From contig RPQK01000456.1 in NCBI GenBank assembly GCA_003819755.1, forward strand, positions 1 through 6,500: a stretch of DNA of 6,500 bases, written 5' to 3'. This document shows, in pieces, positions 1 through 5,877 of this stretch. The notes under the pieces were generated by a model. The model did not search any database. It had not been told where the DNA came from and saw only the letters and a program-made list of their open reading frames with translations. Origin of the DNA: Acidobacteriota bacterium (GTDB lineage Bacteria > Acidobacteriota > UBA6911 > RPQK01). How positions within the stretch are numbered: position 1 is the stretch's first letter; each line of letters begins with the position of its first letter. The position numbers were made by a program, and so were the translations under genes.

Positions 1-1
1 C

Positions 2-655
2 TTACCTGGCCGCTGTGGTCTTGACTGCCGCTGCGGCTTTCATCAAATCCATGACCAGCTCGCTGAACGCCTGTTCGCGTTCAGGGCCGTCCATCCGCAG
101 GAGAGCCGAGGGGTGGACCGTTGCGAGCAACAAGGGCGCCCACTCGGTCTGGAGCACCTTCCCCCGTTCCTTGGTTATTTTGAAGCCGGTCCCCATTAAG
201 CTCTGCGCGGCCGTCGCTCCCAGGCAGACGATAATTCGAGGTTTGATGGTGGAGATTTCGGACTCGAGCCAGGGTCGACACGCCAGGATCTCACTCCGCC
301 GGGGCTTGTCATGCAGCCGCCGTTTTCCGCGCGCCACCCACTTGAAGTGCTTCACCGCGTTGGTAACGTAGACCTGTTTACGCGGAATTCCGGCTTCGGA
401 CAGGGCGCGGTCGAGCAGACGGCCGGCGGGTCCGACAAACGGGCGGCCGCTCCTATCCTCCTGGTCCCCCGGCTGCTCTCCGATGAGCAGCATGACGGCC
501 TTCTCCGGACCTTCGCCAAACACTGTCTGAGTGGCATTCTGATAGAGATCGCAACCCCTGCAGTTCTCCGCTGCTTCCCGCAGATTCGGCAGATGCGGCG
601 TTTCCGGGAGGAAGGGGCGAGCGGTCGGAAACTCGCTTCTCTTTTCTTTGGGCAT
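2..655 (-). CDS. udgX: UdgX-type uracil-DNA glycosylase (family 4 related, covalent uracil-DNA binder)
   Basis: Cytoplasmic DNA-repair enzyme that removes uracil from DNA. Characterised UdgX proteins then stay covalently attached to the abasic site through a histidine in a KRRIH loop. Numbering from a possible upstream TTG start at 664, the sequence shows a C35-x2-C38 pair plus C129 and C147 as likely 4Fe-4S ligands. It also has the UdgX motif A GEQPGDQED at 62-70, the diagnostic loop KRRLH at 114-118 with H118 as the presumed nucleophile, and the C-terminal HPS motif at 184-186. Ordinary family 4 enzymes lack the KRR-H insertion, so the UdgX call is strong. The loop has Leu where the studied mycobacterial protein has Ile. 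I prefer the ATG at 655 (217 aa) over the TTG three codons upstream; neither has a clear Shine-Dalgarno. The TAA stop sits at the window edge, so the gene is complete. It is divergent from the BON gene and not in a visible operon. Confidence 0.93.
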   Translation of the reverse strand: MPKEKRSEFPTARPFLPETPHLPNLREAAENCRGCDLYQNATQTVFGEGPEKAVMLLIGEQPGDQEDRSGRPFVGPAGRLLDRALSEAGIPRKQVYVTNAVKHFKWVARGKRRLHDKPRRSEILACRPWLESEISTIKPRIIVCLGATAAQSLMGTGFKITKERGKVLQTEWAPLLLATVHPSALLRMDGPEREQAFSELVMDLMKAAAAVKTTAAR

Positions 656-834
656 GGCTTTCAAGCGGGCCAGGAATGACGGGGTTCCGACTTCAAGCTT
701 ACCATTTCAACTTGGGCGACCCGTAACCCTTGGCCCACCCGGCTTGGCTTCCCCTTTGCCGCAGTCGGCGTCATAATCCTATCCAGTGCTGTTCGCTCCT
801 TTCTACTCTGCCTGAATTTCGCCCGGCTTCCGCC

Positions 835-857
835 GGCCAGGGAAATTTTTCCCGGCC
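835..857. other. Small GC-rich hairpin in the udgX/BON intergenic region
   Basis: GGCC (835-838), a bulged A at 839 and GGGAA (840-844) pair with TTCCC (849-853) and GGCC (854-857) around a 4-base AT loop. It lies about 100 bases upstream of the BON start. No T-run follows on the plus strand, so a plain intrinsic terminator is unlikely. A leader structure or protein-binding site is possible but unproven. Confidence 0.4.
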
Positions 858-942
858 TGATGCTCTGCCTTTGCCCTCAGCGCTTTGTTTTTCAATAGGT
901 TTAAGGCTGGCCTTTCGCTTGCAAGTCTTTATAGTAGAAAGA

Positions 943-948
943 GAGGAG
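943..948 (+). promoter_or_regulatory. Shine-Dalgarno site fixing the BON gene start
   Basis: GAGGAG lies 8 bases before the ATG at 957. The same frame is open further upstream, to an ATG at 885, but the upstream residues do not look like protein. The ribosome-binding site and the signal peptide that follows both favour 957. Confidence 0.8.
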
Positions 949-956
949 AAACGAGT

Positions 957-1511
957 ATGAATAAACTGAAAATGCTGTTTCGGCGGCATCTTTATGCGGC
1001 GGTCATAGGGCTTCTTTTTTGCGGTGTGACGGTTCAGGCCCAGGTCACCCGCGAGCAGACCATCGACAAGGTCAGAAGCGCCTTGGTGAAGCTCCCCTAT
1101 TACAGCGTCTATGATCATCTGGCCTACAAGCTGGAAGGCCGGACAGTCACCCTGATGGGCGCCGTCACTCGTCCCACGCTGAAGAAGGACGCGGAGGCGG
1201 TCGTCGGAGATGTGAAGGGTGTCGAAGAGGTCGTGAACAACATCAAGGTCCTGCCGCTGTCGAGCGCCGATGACCAGATCCGCCGGGCGGTTTACCGGGC
1301 CGTCTATAGTAGAGGAGGGTTGGAAAAGTACGCGCTTGGCGCCAATCCGTCCATCCACATCATCGTAGAGAACGGAAATGTCACGTTGGAGGGCGTGGTG
1401 GCGAACGAGACGGACAAGAACCTGGCGGGGATCCAGGCGAGAGGCGTGGGCGGAACCTTCACGTTCAAGAACAATTTGCGGGTAGAATCAGAATCATCGA
1501 ATGCCGAATGA
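957..1511 (+). CDS. Exported protein with two BON domains
   Basis: A 184-aa protein predicted to act in the periplasm or envelope. BON domains bind phospholipid or other envelope components; OsmY, which protects the envelope under stress, is the best-known double-BON protein. Residues 1-28 form a Sec signal peptide: a basic N-region (KLKMLFRR), a hydrophobic core at about 13-25, and probable cleavage after VQA. BON domain 1 spans about 33-98, with the typical core GRTVTLMGAV at 61-70 and ending VVNNIKVL. BON domain 2 spans about 105-177, with NVTLEGVVAN at 141-150 and ending TFKNNLRVE. The second domain carries a somewhat longer insert after its first helix. Cys22 lies in the signal region but its context (LLFC) is a poor lipobox, so a soluble protein is favoured. 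The last 11 bases overlap the following flavoprotein gene, so the two are probably co-transcribed and translationally coupled. Family is confident; the exact role is not known. Confidence 0.88.
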   Translation: MNKLKMLFRRHLYAAVIGLLFCGVTVQAQVTREQTIDKVRSALVKLPYYSVYDHLAYKLEGRTVTLMGAVTRPTLKKDAEAVVGDVKGVEEVVNNIKVLPLSSADDQIRRAVYRAVYSRGGLEKYALGANPSIHIIVENGNVTLEGVVANETDKNLAGIQARGVGGTFTFKNNLRVESESSNAE

Positions 1512-1881
1512 TGATGCACTCTCCGCTCAAGCCGTGAAGCGTTTGCAGACAGAGAAGATCATCTGGATGGCGACTGTCCGCCCCGGCGGTCGCCCGCACC
1601 TGGTCCCCGTCTGGTTTGTGCTGGTCGAAGGAAGAATCTACGCCTGCATCGACCCGGACAGCGTGAAGGGGAGGAATCTCAAAGAGAACCCGAACATTTC
1701 TGTAGCCCTCGAGGAAGGGAAACACCCGTTGATATGCGAGGGCCAGACCGGTTTTCCGCCAAAACCCTGGCCGGCGGCTGTCGTGGGGGCTTTCCTATCG
1801 AAGTACGAATGGGATATCAGCACCGACGATCGCTATTCGGCCCTGATCGAGGTGACGCCCGTAAAGTGGATGAGTTGGTGA
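1501..1881 (+). CDS. PPOX/FDOR split-barrel flavin- or F420-binding oxidoreductase family protein
   Basis: A 126-aa cytoplasmic protein of the pyridoxamine-5'-phosphate-oxidase-like split beta-barrel fold, whose members bind FMN, FAD, haem or F420. The first strands, IIWMATVRPGGRPHLVPVWFV (about 20-40), and the following GRIYACIDPDSVKGRNL block with KENPNISVAL (about 44-70) are typical of the short PPOX class F420-dependent enzymes (FDOR-B). The C-terminal ALIEVTPVKWMSW is the usual closing strand. The basic residues K56 and R58 sit where cofactor phosphate is contacted in the family. The sequence alone does not settle FMN versus F420, and the substrate is unknown. ATG 1501 is the only useful in-frame start. 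The other ATGs at 1508, 1511 and 1514 are out of frame, and the ribosome-binding site is weak, which fits coupling to the upstream BON gene. A palindrome begins 5 bases after the stop. Confidence 0.85.
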   Translation: MPNDDALSAQAVKRLQTEKIIWMATVRPGGRPHLVPVWFVLVEGRIYACIDPDSVKGRNLKENPNISVALEEGKHPLICEGQTGFPPKPWPAAVVGAFLSKYEWDISTDDRYSALIEVTPVKWMSW

Positions 1882-1886
1882 GGACC

Positions 1887-1959
1887 TTTTTTATCCACGA
1901 ATTACACGAATTAACACGAAATCAATTCGTGTTAATTCGTGTAATTCGTGGATGAAAAA
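1887..1959. repeat. Near-perfect long palindrome made of CACGAATTA-type units
   Basis: Arms 1887-1920 and 1926-1959 pair over 34 bp with a single T/G mismatch (1892/1954), around a 5-base loop ATCAA. Each arm is an imperfect tandem repeat: CACGAATTA, CACGAATTAA, CACGAA on the left and the reverse complement on the right. Outer T5/A5 tracts close the stem. It fills the gap between two convergent genes whose stops are at 1881 and 1969. It could act as a bidirectional transcription terminator, since each strand gives a hairpin, though the stem is unusually AT-rich for one. Similar strings recur, from memory, in intergenic DNA of many environmental bacteria, so this is probably a dispersed repeat. 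Confidence 0.9.
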
Positions 1960-1968
1960 TTTCTGTTC

Positions 1969-2949
1969 CTAAACCACGCCGAACTCGTGCCCGATTGCCC
2001 GGACGGGTATCCGGTCGTCTTCGGATCGGGCAACAGCAAGAAAGCGTTCAATCGGCTCCATCCGCGGCTCCCGGCTTAGCCTGAAGGTCTGATGGTGGAC
2101 TGGCAGGAAGTGGATCGCACCGACCTCGTTCCCCATCTTCCACGCCTGTTCTGGACTGCAGTGGTTGCGGATATAAGGGTTGTAAGCGCCTATCGGCATG
2201 ATTGCCAGATCGATTGGTTTGCTGGACTTCAGGGCACGCAGCCGCGTGGTCAGGGCCGTATCTCCCGCAAACATGACGCGATAGCGACCGGCTTCCAGCA
2301 TGTAGCCGTTGTAGCCCCGATAATGATCGTTGCGCAGGCGAGCGCCCCAATGTTTTACCTCAAAAGCAGCGCACAGCACCGGGCCGATCCTTGTCCTGTC
2401 ACCCCATCGAAGCTCGTGCACCGAACGATAACGATTGGTTCGCAACAGGTCGCTCGTTCGATAGGCAGTAATAACGTCGCTTTTCGAGTTCTCCAGGCGT
2501 CTAAGAGACGGGATGTCGAAGTGATCCATGTGGGCATGTGACAGGAGAACCAGATCAACGTGAGGTAGGCGCTCGAACGGAACCGCCGGGTGGACCAGGC
2601 GCTTGAAACCAACGGTAACGGGCCCGAGCCCGATACCGATCTTCGGGCCCAGCACCGGATCCGTCAGGATGGTAAATCCGTCAATTTTGAGCAGGACAGT
2701 AGTGTGGCCGAGCCAGGCCGCAAAGAGTCCCTTATCGGGCCATTTGCGCGGGTCCGGCCATCGGGCTGGAGCAAGGATTTCGGCCGACATTTCCTCCAGC
2801 ATCTGATTCCAGAACCGTGGGGCATGGCCATAGAGAAACAGCCCGACGCCGGAGCCAAGAGCCGCCGCCAGACGAGCCAGTGTGATCCGACGGCTAACCT
2901 TGCGCGGGCTGTTGAGATGAGGCTTCGAACTTGCTTCTGACCCGTTCAT
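1969..2949 (-). CDS. Membrane-anchored metallo-beta-lactamase-fold hydrolase (NAPE-PLD/UlaG-like)
   Basis: A 326-aa predicted zinc hydrolase. Numbering from ATG 2949, a basic N-terminus (RKVSRR) leads into one hydrophobic segment at about 22-40, probably a signal anchor. The catalytic domain follows. It has LGHTTVLL at 80-87, TDPVLGP at 96-102, the metal motif SHAHMDH at 137-143 (H138, H140, D142, H143), KHWGAR at 199-204 (H200), FAGD at 227-230 (D230) and PVHHQTF at 283-289 (H285). The KHW-R element and the last motif, normally HWGTF, match NAPE-phospholipase D/RomA-type proteins, so a phosphodiester or lipid-like substrate is possible but unproven. Here the Trp of HWGTF is His (H286). ATG 2949 is preferred over an upstream in-frame ATG at 3036: it forms an ATGA overlap with the stop of the beta-barrel remnant, and the 29 upstream residues are that remnant read in another frame. 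Convergent with the PPOX gene across the palindrome. Confidence 0.87.
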   Translation of the reverse strand: MNGSEASSKPHLNSPRKVSRRITLARLAAALGSGVGLFLYGHAPRFWNQMLEEMSAEILAPARWPDPRKWPDKGLFAAWLGHTTVLLKIDGFTILTDPVLGPKIGIGLGPVTVGFKRLVHPAVPFERLPHVDLVLLSHAHMDHFDIPSLRRLENSKSDVITAYRTSDLLRTNRYRSVHELRWGDRTRIGPVLCAAFEVKHWGARLRNDHYRGYNGYMLEAGRYRVMFAGDTALTTRLRALKSSKPIDLAIMPIGAYNPYIRNHCSPEQAWKMGNEVGAIHFLPVHHQTFRLSREPRMEPIERFLAVARSEDDRIPVRAIGHEFGVV

Positions 2950-3256
2950 TCCAACGAGAACCTGACTCCCCCGCCAAATACGAAATCCGAATTGTCCGCA
3001 GCGATGACCTTCGCCTGGACATAAGGACTCCATCATCCCGCCTTAAATCCGAGACCGAAGAGAATGTTCGCGGCTGGGTCCGTATCCGAACCTGCCCATC
3101 AGGATTATTGTACAGGACACCGAGCCCGAGTCCTGCCCAGGTGGGGTTGAAGTAGAGGCGGCCGGCGAGCGGGATATTTTCCCGCGGGGAACCCGAGAAT
3201 CCCGTGACACCTTTTCGGGCTTGTTCGCATCTATTCGTCAAGTATTCACACCACAA
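2946..3256 (-). pseudogene. Broken 3' end of a small outer-membrane beta-barrel protein gene
   Basis: Two frames of the minus strand together give beta-barrel-like sequence. From about 3175 to 3094 one frame reads IPLAGRLYFNPTWAGLGLGV and then LYNNPDG, with alternating hydrophobic residues. From about 3098 down, another frame reads DPAANILFGLGFKAG, then TGA at 3035-3033, then SPYVQAKVIAADNSDF followed by VFGGGVRFSLE and a TGA at 2948-2946. A terminal strand ending in an aromatic (FGGGVRF) is typical of outer-membrane barrels. Intact expression would need one frameshift within about 3061-3098 and loss of the internal TGA. The N-terminal half and any signal peptide are missing, because the divergent cupredoxin gene begins at 3292. 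The stop overlaps the hydrolase ATG as ATGA, implying the two were once an operon. The alternatives are sequencing or assembly error, or a chance resemblance; the exact 5' limit is arbitrary. Confidence 0.6.
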
Positions 3257-3291
3257 CCCCCCTGGATCCTGTCACAAGTCAAGGAGGACTT

Positions 3292-4425
3292 ATGAGGAGA
3301 GTATTGCTTTTGCAGCTGGCTTGCCTTCTGGCTGTTTCGAGTTTCGTTTACGGCCAGAACGGCCATATGGGGCACCCCATCGATAAGAACATCGTTTTTC
3401 CGCACTTTGCGATAGGTGCCGGGGTTAACACTCAGATCATCCTTATGAACCCGCGGCCGGGCAATGAAGTAACCGGAACACTTTTCTTTTTTACCCAAAG
3501 CGGCGCTCCGCTCTCGGTAGTGAACAACGGACAATCCGTGAACCAACTCCAGGTGACTCTGCCGCCGGAAGGAATCGAGTTTATCAGCGTCTCCGGCGCT
3601 ACCGGTCAGGCAACGACCGTCGGTTGGGCGCTGTTGGACGTCACCGGTCCAGGGCAAGGGCAGGATGACCCCAGGACCCGGGTTTTCGGCTCCGTGACGT
3701 TCACCACGACCCAGGGAAGCAACACCGTTGGTTCAGTCGGCGTGGTGGCTGGCCGCTATGAATTGGGGGCACACCGAACGGTTGCCGTCCCGGTTATCGT
3801 GCAAGGGAATACCATCAATACCGGGGTGGCGCTGGTTAATTCCGGAGCGGCGGCCATGACCATCAGTTTCCAGCTGAAGGACCGGCAGGGAACTGTCGTT
3901 CAGGAGGCAGCCACGATCAATCCTCCGATTTCGCCCTTGGCTCCCGGAAACCAGACCGCCCGTTTTGTAACGGAGCTCTTCTCAGGTTTCAACTTCAACA
4001 ACAACGACTTCCGGGGCACTCTTGTCATCTCAGCCCAGCAGGAGGGCCTGGTTGTCACTGGTCTGCTGTCAACCAATGCTTTATTGACGTCCATTCCGGT
4101 GGTGCTGGTGCCCGGCCAGGGGCCGGGCGGCGGGAACCCTCAGACTCACACCGTGAACGACGTCGGATTCACTTTCAATCCGGCGACCGTGACAATCACG
4201 GCTGGCGACTCGGTCCAATGGCAGATCGCGAGCATTCACAATGTGGTGGAAGTGACGGAAGCTACCTGGAACGCCAACGGGAACACCCCGAAGGCAGGCG
4301 GCTTCTCAACAACGTTCGGCGGTGGTACGGTTCAATTCAATACCCCGGGGACCTACTGGTACGTCTGTTCGCCGCACGCGAGCGCCGGGATGAAAGGCCG
4401 GGTTATCGTCAATCCGGCGCAGTAG
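3292..4425 (+). CDS. Secreted plastocyanin-like cupredoxin with duplicated N-terminal beta domains
   Basis: A 377-aa exported protein ending in a type 1 (blue) copper domain, expected to carry electrons or bind copper outside the cytoplasm. Residues 1-21 are a signal peptide (basic MRR, hydrophobic core, cleavage near VYG). Two related beta modules follow. The first, from about 34, contains VFPHFAIGAGVNTQIILMNP; the second, from about 164, contains VPVIVQGNTINTGVALVN. Each then has a GTL or related strand block. Such modules are, from memory, common in secreted acidobacterial proteins, with no known activity. A Gly/Pro linker (275-283) leads to the cupredoxin domain at about 285-375. Its ligands are all visible: H316 in IHNVVE, C359, H362 and M367 in CSPHASAGM, matching plastocyanin spacing. 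There is no C-terminal anchor. An excellent AGGAGG at 3282-3287 stands 4 bases before the ATG. Translation ends in tandem TAG TAA stops (4423-4428). Copper-site assignment is firm; the electron-transfer partner is unknown. Confidence 0.9.
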   Translation: MRRVLLLQLACLLAVSSFVYGQNGHMGHPIDKNIVFPHFAIGAGVNTQIILMNPRPGNEVTGTLFFFTQSGAPLSVVNNGQSVNQLQVTLPPEGIEFISVSGATGQATTVGWALLDVTGPGQGQDDPRTRVFGSVTFTTTQGSNTVGSVGVVAGRYELGAHRTVAVPVIVQGNTINTGVALVNSGAAAMTISFQLKDRQGTVVQEAATINPPISPLAPGNQTARFVTELFSGFNFNNNDFRGTLVISAQQEGLVVTGLLSTNALLTSIPVVLVPGQGPGGGNPQTHTVNDVGFTFNPATVTITAGDSVQWQIASIHNVVEVTEATWNANGNTPKAGGFSTTFGGGTVQFNTPGTYWYVCSPHASAGMKGRVIVNPAQ

Positions 4426-4435
4426 TAAGGTCAGG

Positions 4436-4531
4436 AGGGACACAAGGGACACAAGGGACAGAAGGGACAGTAAGGACAGAAGGGACAGAAGCGCCCTAGT
4501 CCCTTGTGTCCCTTGTGTCCTTTGTGTCCCT
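4436..4531. repeat. Inverted arrays of a 9-bp unit (GGGACACAA) between convergent genes
   Basis: Six 9-bp units run from 4437 to 4490: GGGACACAA twice, then GGGACAGAA, GGGACAGTA, AGGACAGAA and GGGACAGAA. After a 10-base spacer (4491-4500) come three reverse-complement units from 4501 to 4527 (CCCTTGTGT twice, CCTTTGTGT), then CCCT to 4531. Arms 4436-4466 and 4501-4531 pair over 31 bp with two mismatches, leaving a 34-base loop. The right arm overlaps the TAG stop codon (4532-4530) of the convergent GHL10 gene. The left array starts 8 bases after the second stop codon of the cupredoxin gene. The hairpin could terminate transcription from both sides. The four GGG runs at 9-base spacing (4437-4466) also fit a loose G-quadruplex pattern. 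Confidence 0.92.
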
Positions 4532-5792
4532 AAAACGCCGTCCGCGCAGCGGCCGGCTGGTGTGCGGCTTCCGATTCCGCTAGAAAGGCCTTCAGCCGGG
4601 CGAGAGCCGATACCGCCGGGCCGGGCTTGTCTTCGCTCAGAGCTCCGTAACAGAAAAGCAGGAAGCCGTCGGCCCGGATCTTGCGGGCGAGAGCAATTTT
4701 CTCGAGGGTGCTGTCGATTGGCGCCTGCCAGGCGCCAATACCTGCCCATACCTTGCCGCCGAAGCTGAAACCTCGCGCAATGGCCAGTTGATTCTTGAAA
4801 ACGGATGGGTCCGAGGTGTAGGCCATGGGGCACAGGGCATCGAGGAATCCTTCCTCCATCCAGAGCTTCCAATCCTGGAACTTGCGAGCATAGGCCCGGT
4901 CGCTATCCGCGGCTACCGCCGCCGTAACAGTCACTCCAGGTCTTAGCTTCTTAGCGGTGATGCCTAGACGCTGGACCAGCCGGGTTACCTGCCGTCGCCG
5001 AAATGCATCCCACTCTGCCGAGTATTTTTGAGTGTAGGCGAGGGGGTTCTTGGCGAAGGCTTTGCTCATGCGCTTGCGTTCGGCCGCTCTTAGCTTCTGA
5101 TCGATGTCGGTCTTGAACGAATCGATGGCCGCGCGGCCAAAGCCAAATTCGGGGTTTGGGTAGCGGATGTAGTCAAGATGAAGGCCATCGACCGCGTACT
5201 TGGAAAGAATATCGGAGCAGACCTGAACCAGAAACTCTCTGACTCGGGGCTCGGCGGGATCGAGGTAGTAGCCTTCGGTCTCGTCAGACCTCTGCCTGAT
5301 GACTTCGGCAATCCGGTTCAAGGACCGGGGAAAGCTGGCCTTATTTGCGTAAAGCAGGGGTGCCAATTTTGCCGGGACCATCGCCCACTCGGGGTGCCGG
5401 GTGAGAACGTGTCCCCGAGGGAGTGTCTCGGTTGAGGGTTCATGGACTAGAAGCGTGTTAATCCAAGCGTGAACCCGGATATTCCTGGACCTGGCCTTCA
5501 CGAGGACGTAGGCCAAAGGGTCGAAGTCGGGAGGCTGGTCCTTGAGAAGGTCGGAGCGAGGTTCAAGCCGGGAGCTGTAGAAAGCATCTCCCCGGCCTCG
5601 AACCTGAACCATCAGAGTGTTGATGCCGCTCTCTGCAGCCTCCGCCACCAGGTTGTCAATGGCCTCCGGCGTGCGCAGGGAGGTGCGAATGACCCACAGG
5701 CCTCTCACTTCGTCCCGGGACTCGGCCAATGACACGTCTGCCAGCAAGAAGCACAAAACCACCAGCAATAGAGATCGTGTTGTTGGGTTCAC
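4530..5792 (-). CDS. Exported GHL10-family glycoside-hydrolase-like protein (DUF187/DigH relative)
   Basis: A 420-aa predicted TIM-barrel glycosidase exported from the cytoplasm. The GHL10 family includes E. coli DigH (YddW), which cleaves glycan strands of peptidoglycan lacking stem peptides, so cell-wall turnover is the best guess. Residues 1-23 form a signal peptide (MNPTTRS, hydrophobic core, cleavage after SLA). Cys14 lies inside the core without a lipobox, so a lipoprotein is unlikely. Family motifs appear in order: EVRGLWV at 28-34, QVRGRGDAFY at 63-72, DPLAYVL at 91-97, HAWIN at 108-112, YYLDPAEPRVREF at 175-187, DGLHLDYIRYP at 202-212 holding the likely catalytic acid region, and DALCPMAY at 318-325. 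A Lys/Arg-rich helix (about 233-270) inserts after the DYIRYP strand. The start is GTG 5792 with only a weak ribosome-binding site. The stop lies on the edge of the 9-bp inverted repeat. The substrate is inferred, not shown. Confidence 0.87.
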   Translation of the reverse strand: MNPTTRSLLLVVLCFLLADVSLAESRDEVRGLWVIRTSLRTPEAIDNLVAEAAESGINTLMVQVRGRGDAFYSSRLEPRSDLLKDQPPDFDPLAYVLVKARSRNIRVHAWINTLLVHEPSTETLPRGHVLTRHPEWAMVPAKLAPLLYANKASFPRSLNRIAEVIRQRSDETEGYYLDPAEPRVREFLVQVCSDILSKYAVDGLHLDYIRYPNPEFGFGRAAIDSFKTDIDQKLRAAERKRMSKAFAKNPLAYTQKYSAEWDAFRRRQVTRLVQRLGITAKKLRPGVTVTAAVAADSDRAYARKFQDWKLWMEEGFLDALCPMAYTSDPSVFKNQLAIARGFSFGGKVWAGIGAWQAPIDSTLEKIALARKIRADGFLLFCYGALSEDKPGPAVSALARLKAFLAESEAAHQPAAARTAF

Positions 5793-5877
5793 TGCTAGCC
5801 CGGATTCTACCGGCTGCTGGTGACATCAAAGCCCACCGTTCCCGCTGATCTCCGGTTTAGGTGGCAAATACGCTAAC
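5793..5877. other. Short divergent intergenic region between the GHL10 gene and the 162-aa gene
   Basis: About 85 bases between a minus-strand GTG start and a plus-strand ATG. It should carry promoters in both directions, but I see no convincing -35/-10 pair. AGGTGG near 5859-5864 is the nearest purine-rich site to ATG 5878, and it is too far away (about 13 bases) for a good ribosome-binding site. Confidence 0.4.

Larger units (their letters stand above)
656..956. other. Divergent intergenic region between udgX and the BON gene
   Basis: About 300 bases without a credible gene; open frames here are short and lack conserved motifs. It must hold the promoters for both flanking genes, but I cannot place a convincing -35/-10 pair. 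A TATAGT hexamer at 930-935 resembles a -10 box for the BON gene, but it lies close to the start codon and has no good -35 partner. The only clear structure is a hairpin at 835-857, listed separately. Confidence 0.5.

Noticed and set aside
15..679. Plus-strand open frames opposite udgX
   Set aside because: They are shadows of a well-supported minus-strand gene and carry no motifs.
957..1040. Lipoprotein signal at Cys22 of the BON protein
   Set aside because: Phe directly before the Cys does not fit a lipobox, and a normal signal-peptidase site follows at VQA.
771..1358. Long minus-strand open frame across the BON gene
   Set aside because: It is antisense to a gene with a signal peptide, ribosome-binding site and two BON domains, and its own translation shows no motif.
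3033..3035. TGA inside the beta-barrel remnant could be read as Trp or selenocysteine
   Set aside because: TGA ends the BON, PPOX and 162-aa genes normally, a frameshift is also needed nearby, and no SECIS-like structure is evident, so a broken gene is simpler.
2950..3036. N-terminal extension of the hydrolase from ATG 3036
   Set aside because: Those 29 residues are the barrel remnant in a different frame, while ATG 2949 gives an ATGA overlap and a sensible membrane-anchor N-terminus.
4437..4531. Possible CRISPR array
   Set aside because: Units are 9 bp with no spacers between them and the two halves are inverted, so it is a tandem/inverted repeat.
4306..4872. Minus-strand open frame with a Leu/Ser-rich run
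   Set aside because: The low-complexity run is the 9-bp repeat translated; the rest is the GHL10 gene in another frame and the antisense of the cupredoxin end.
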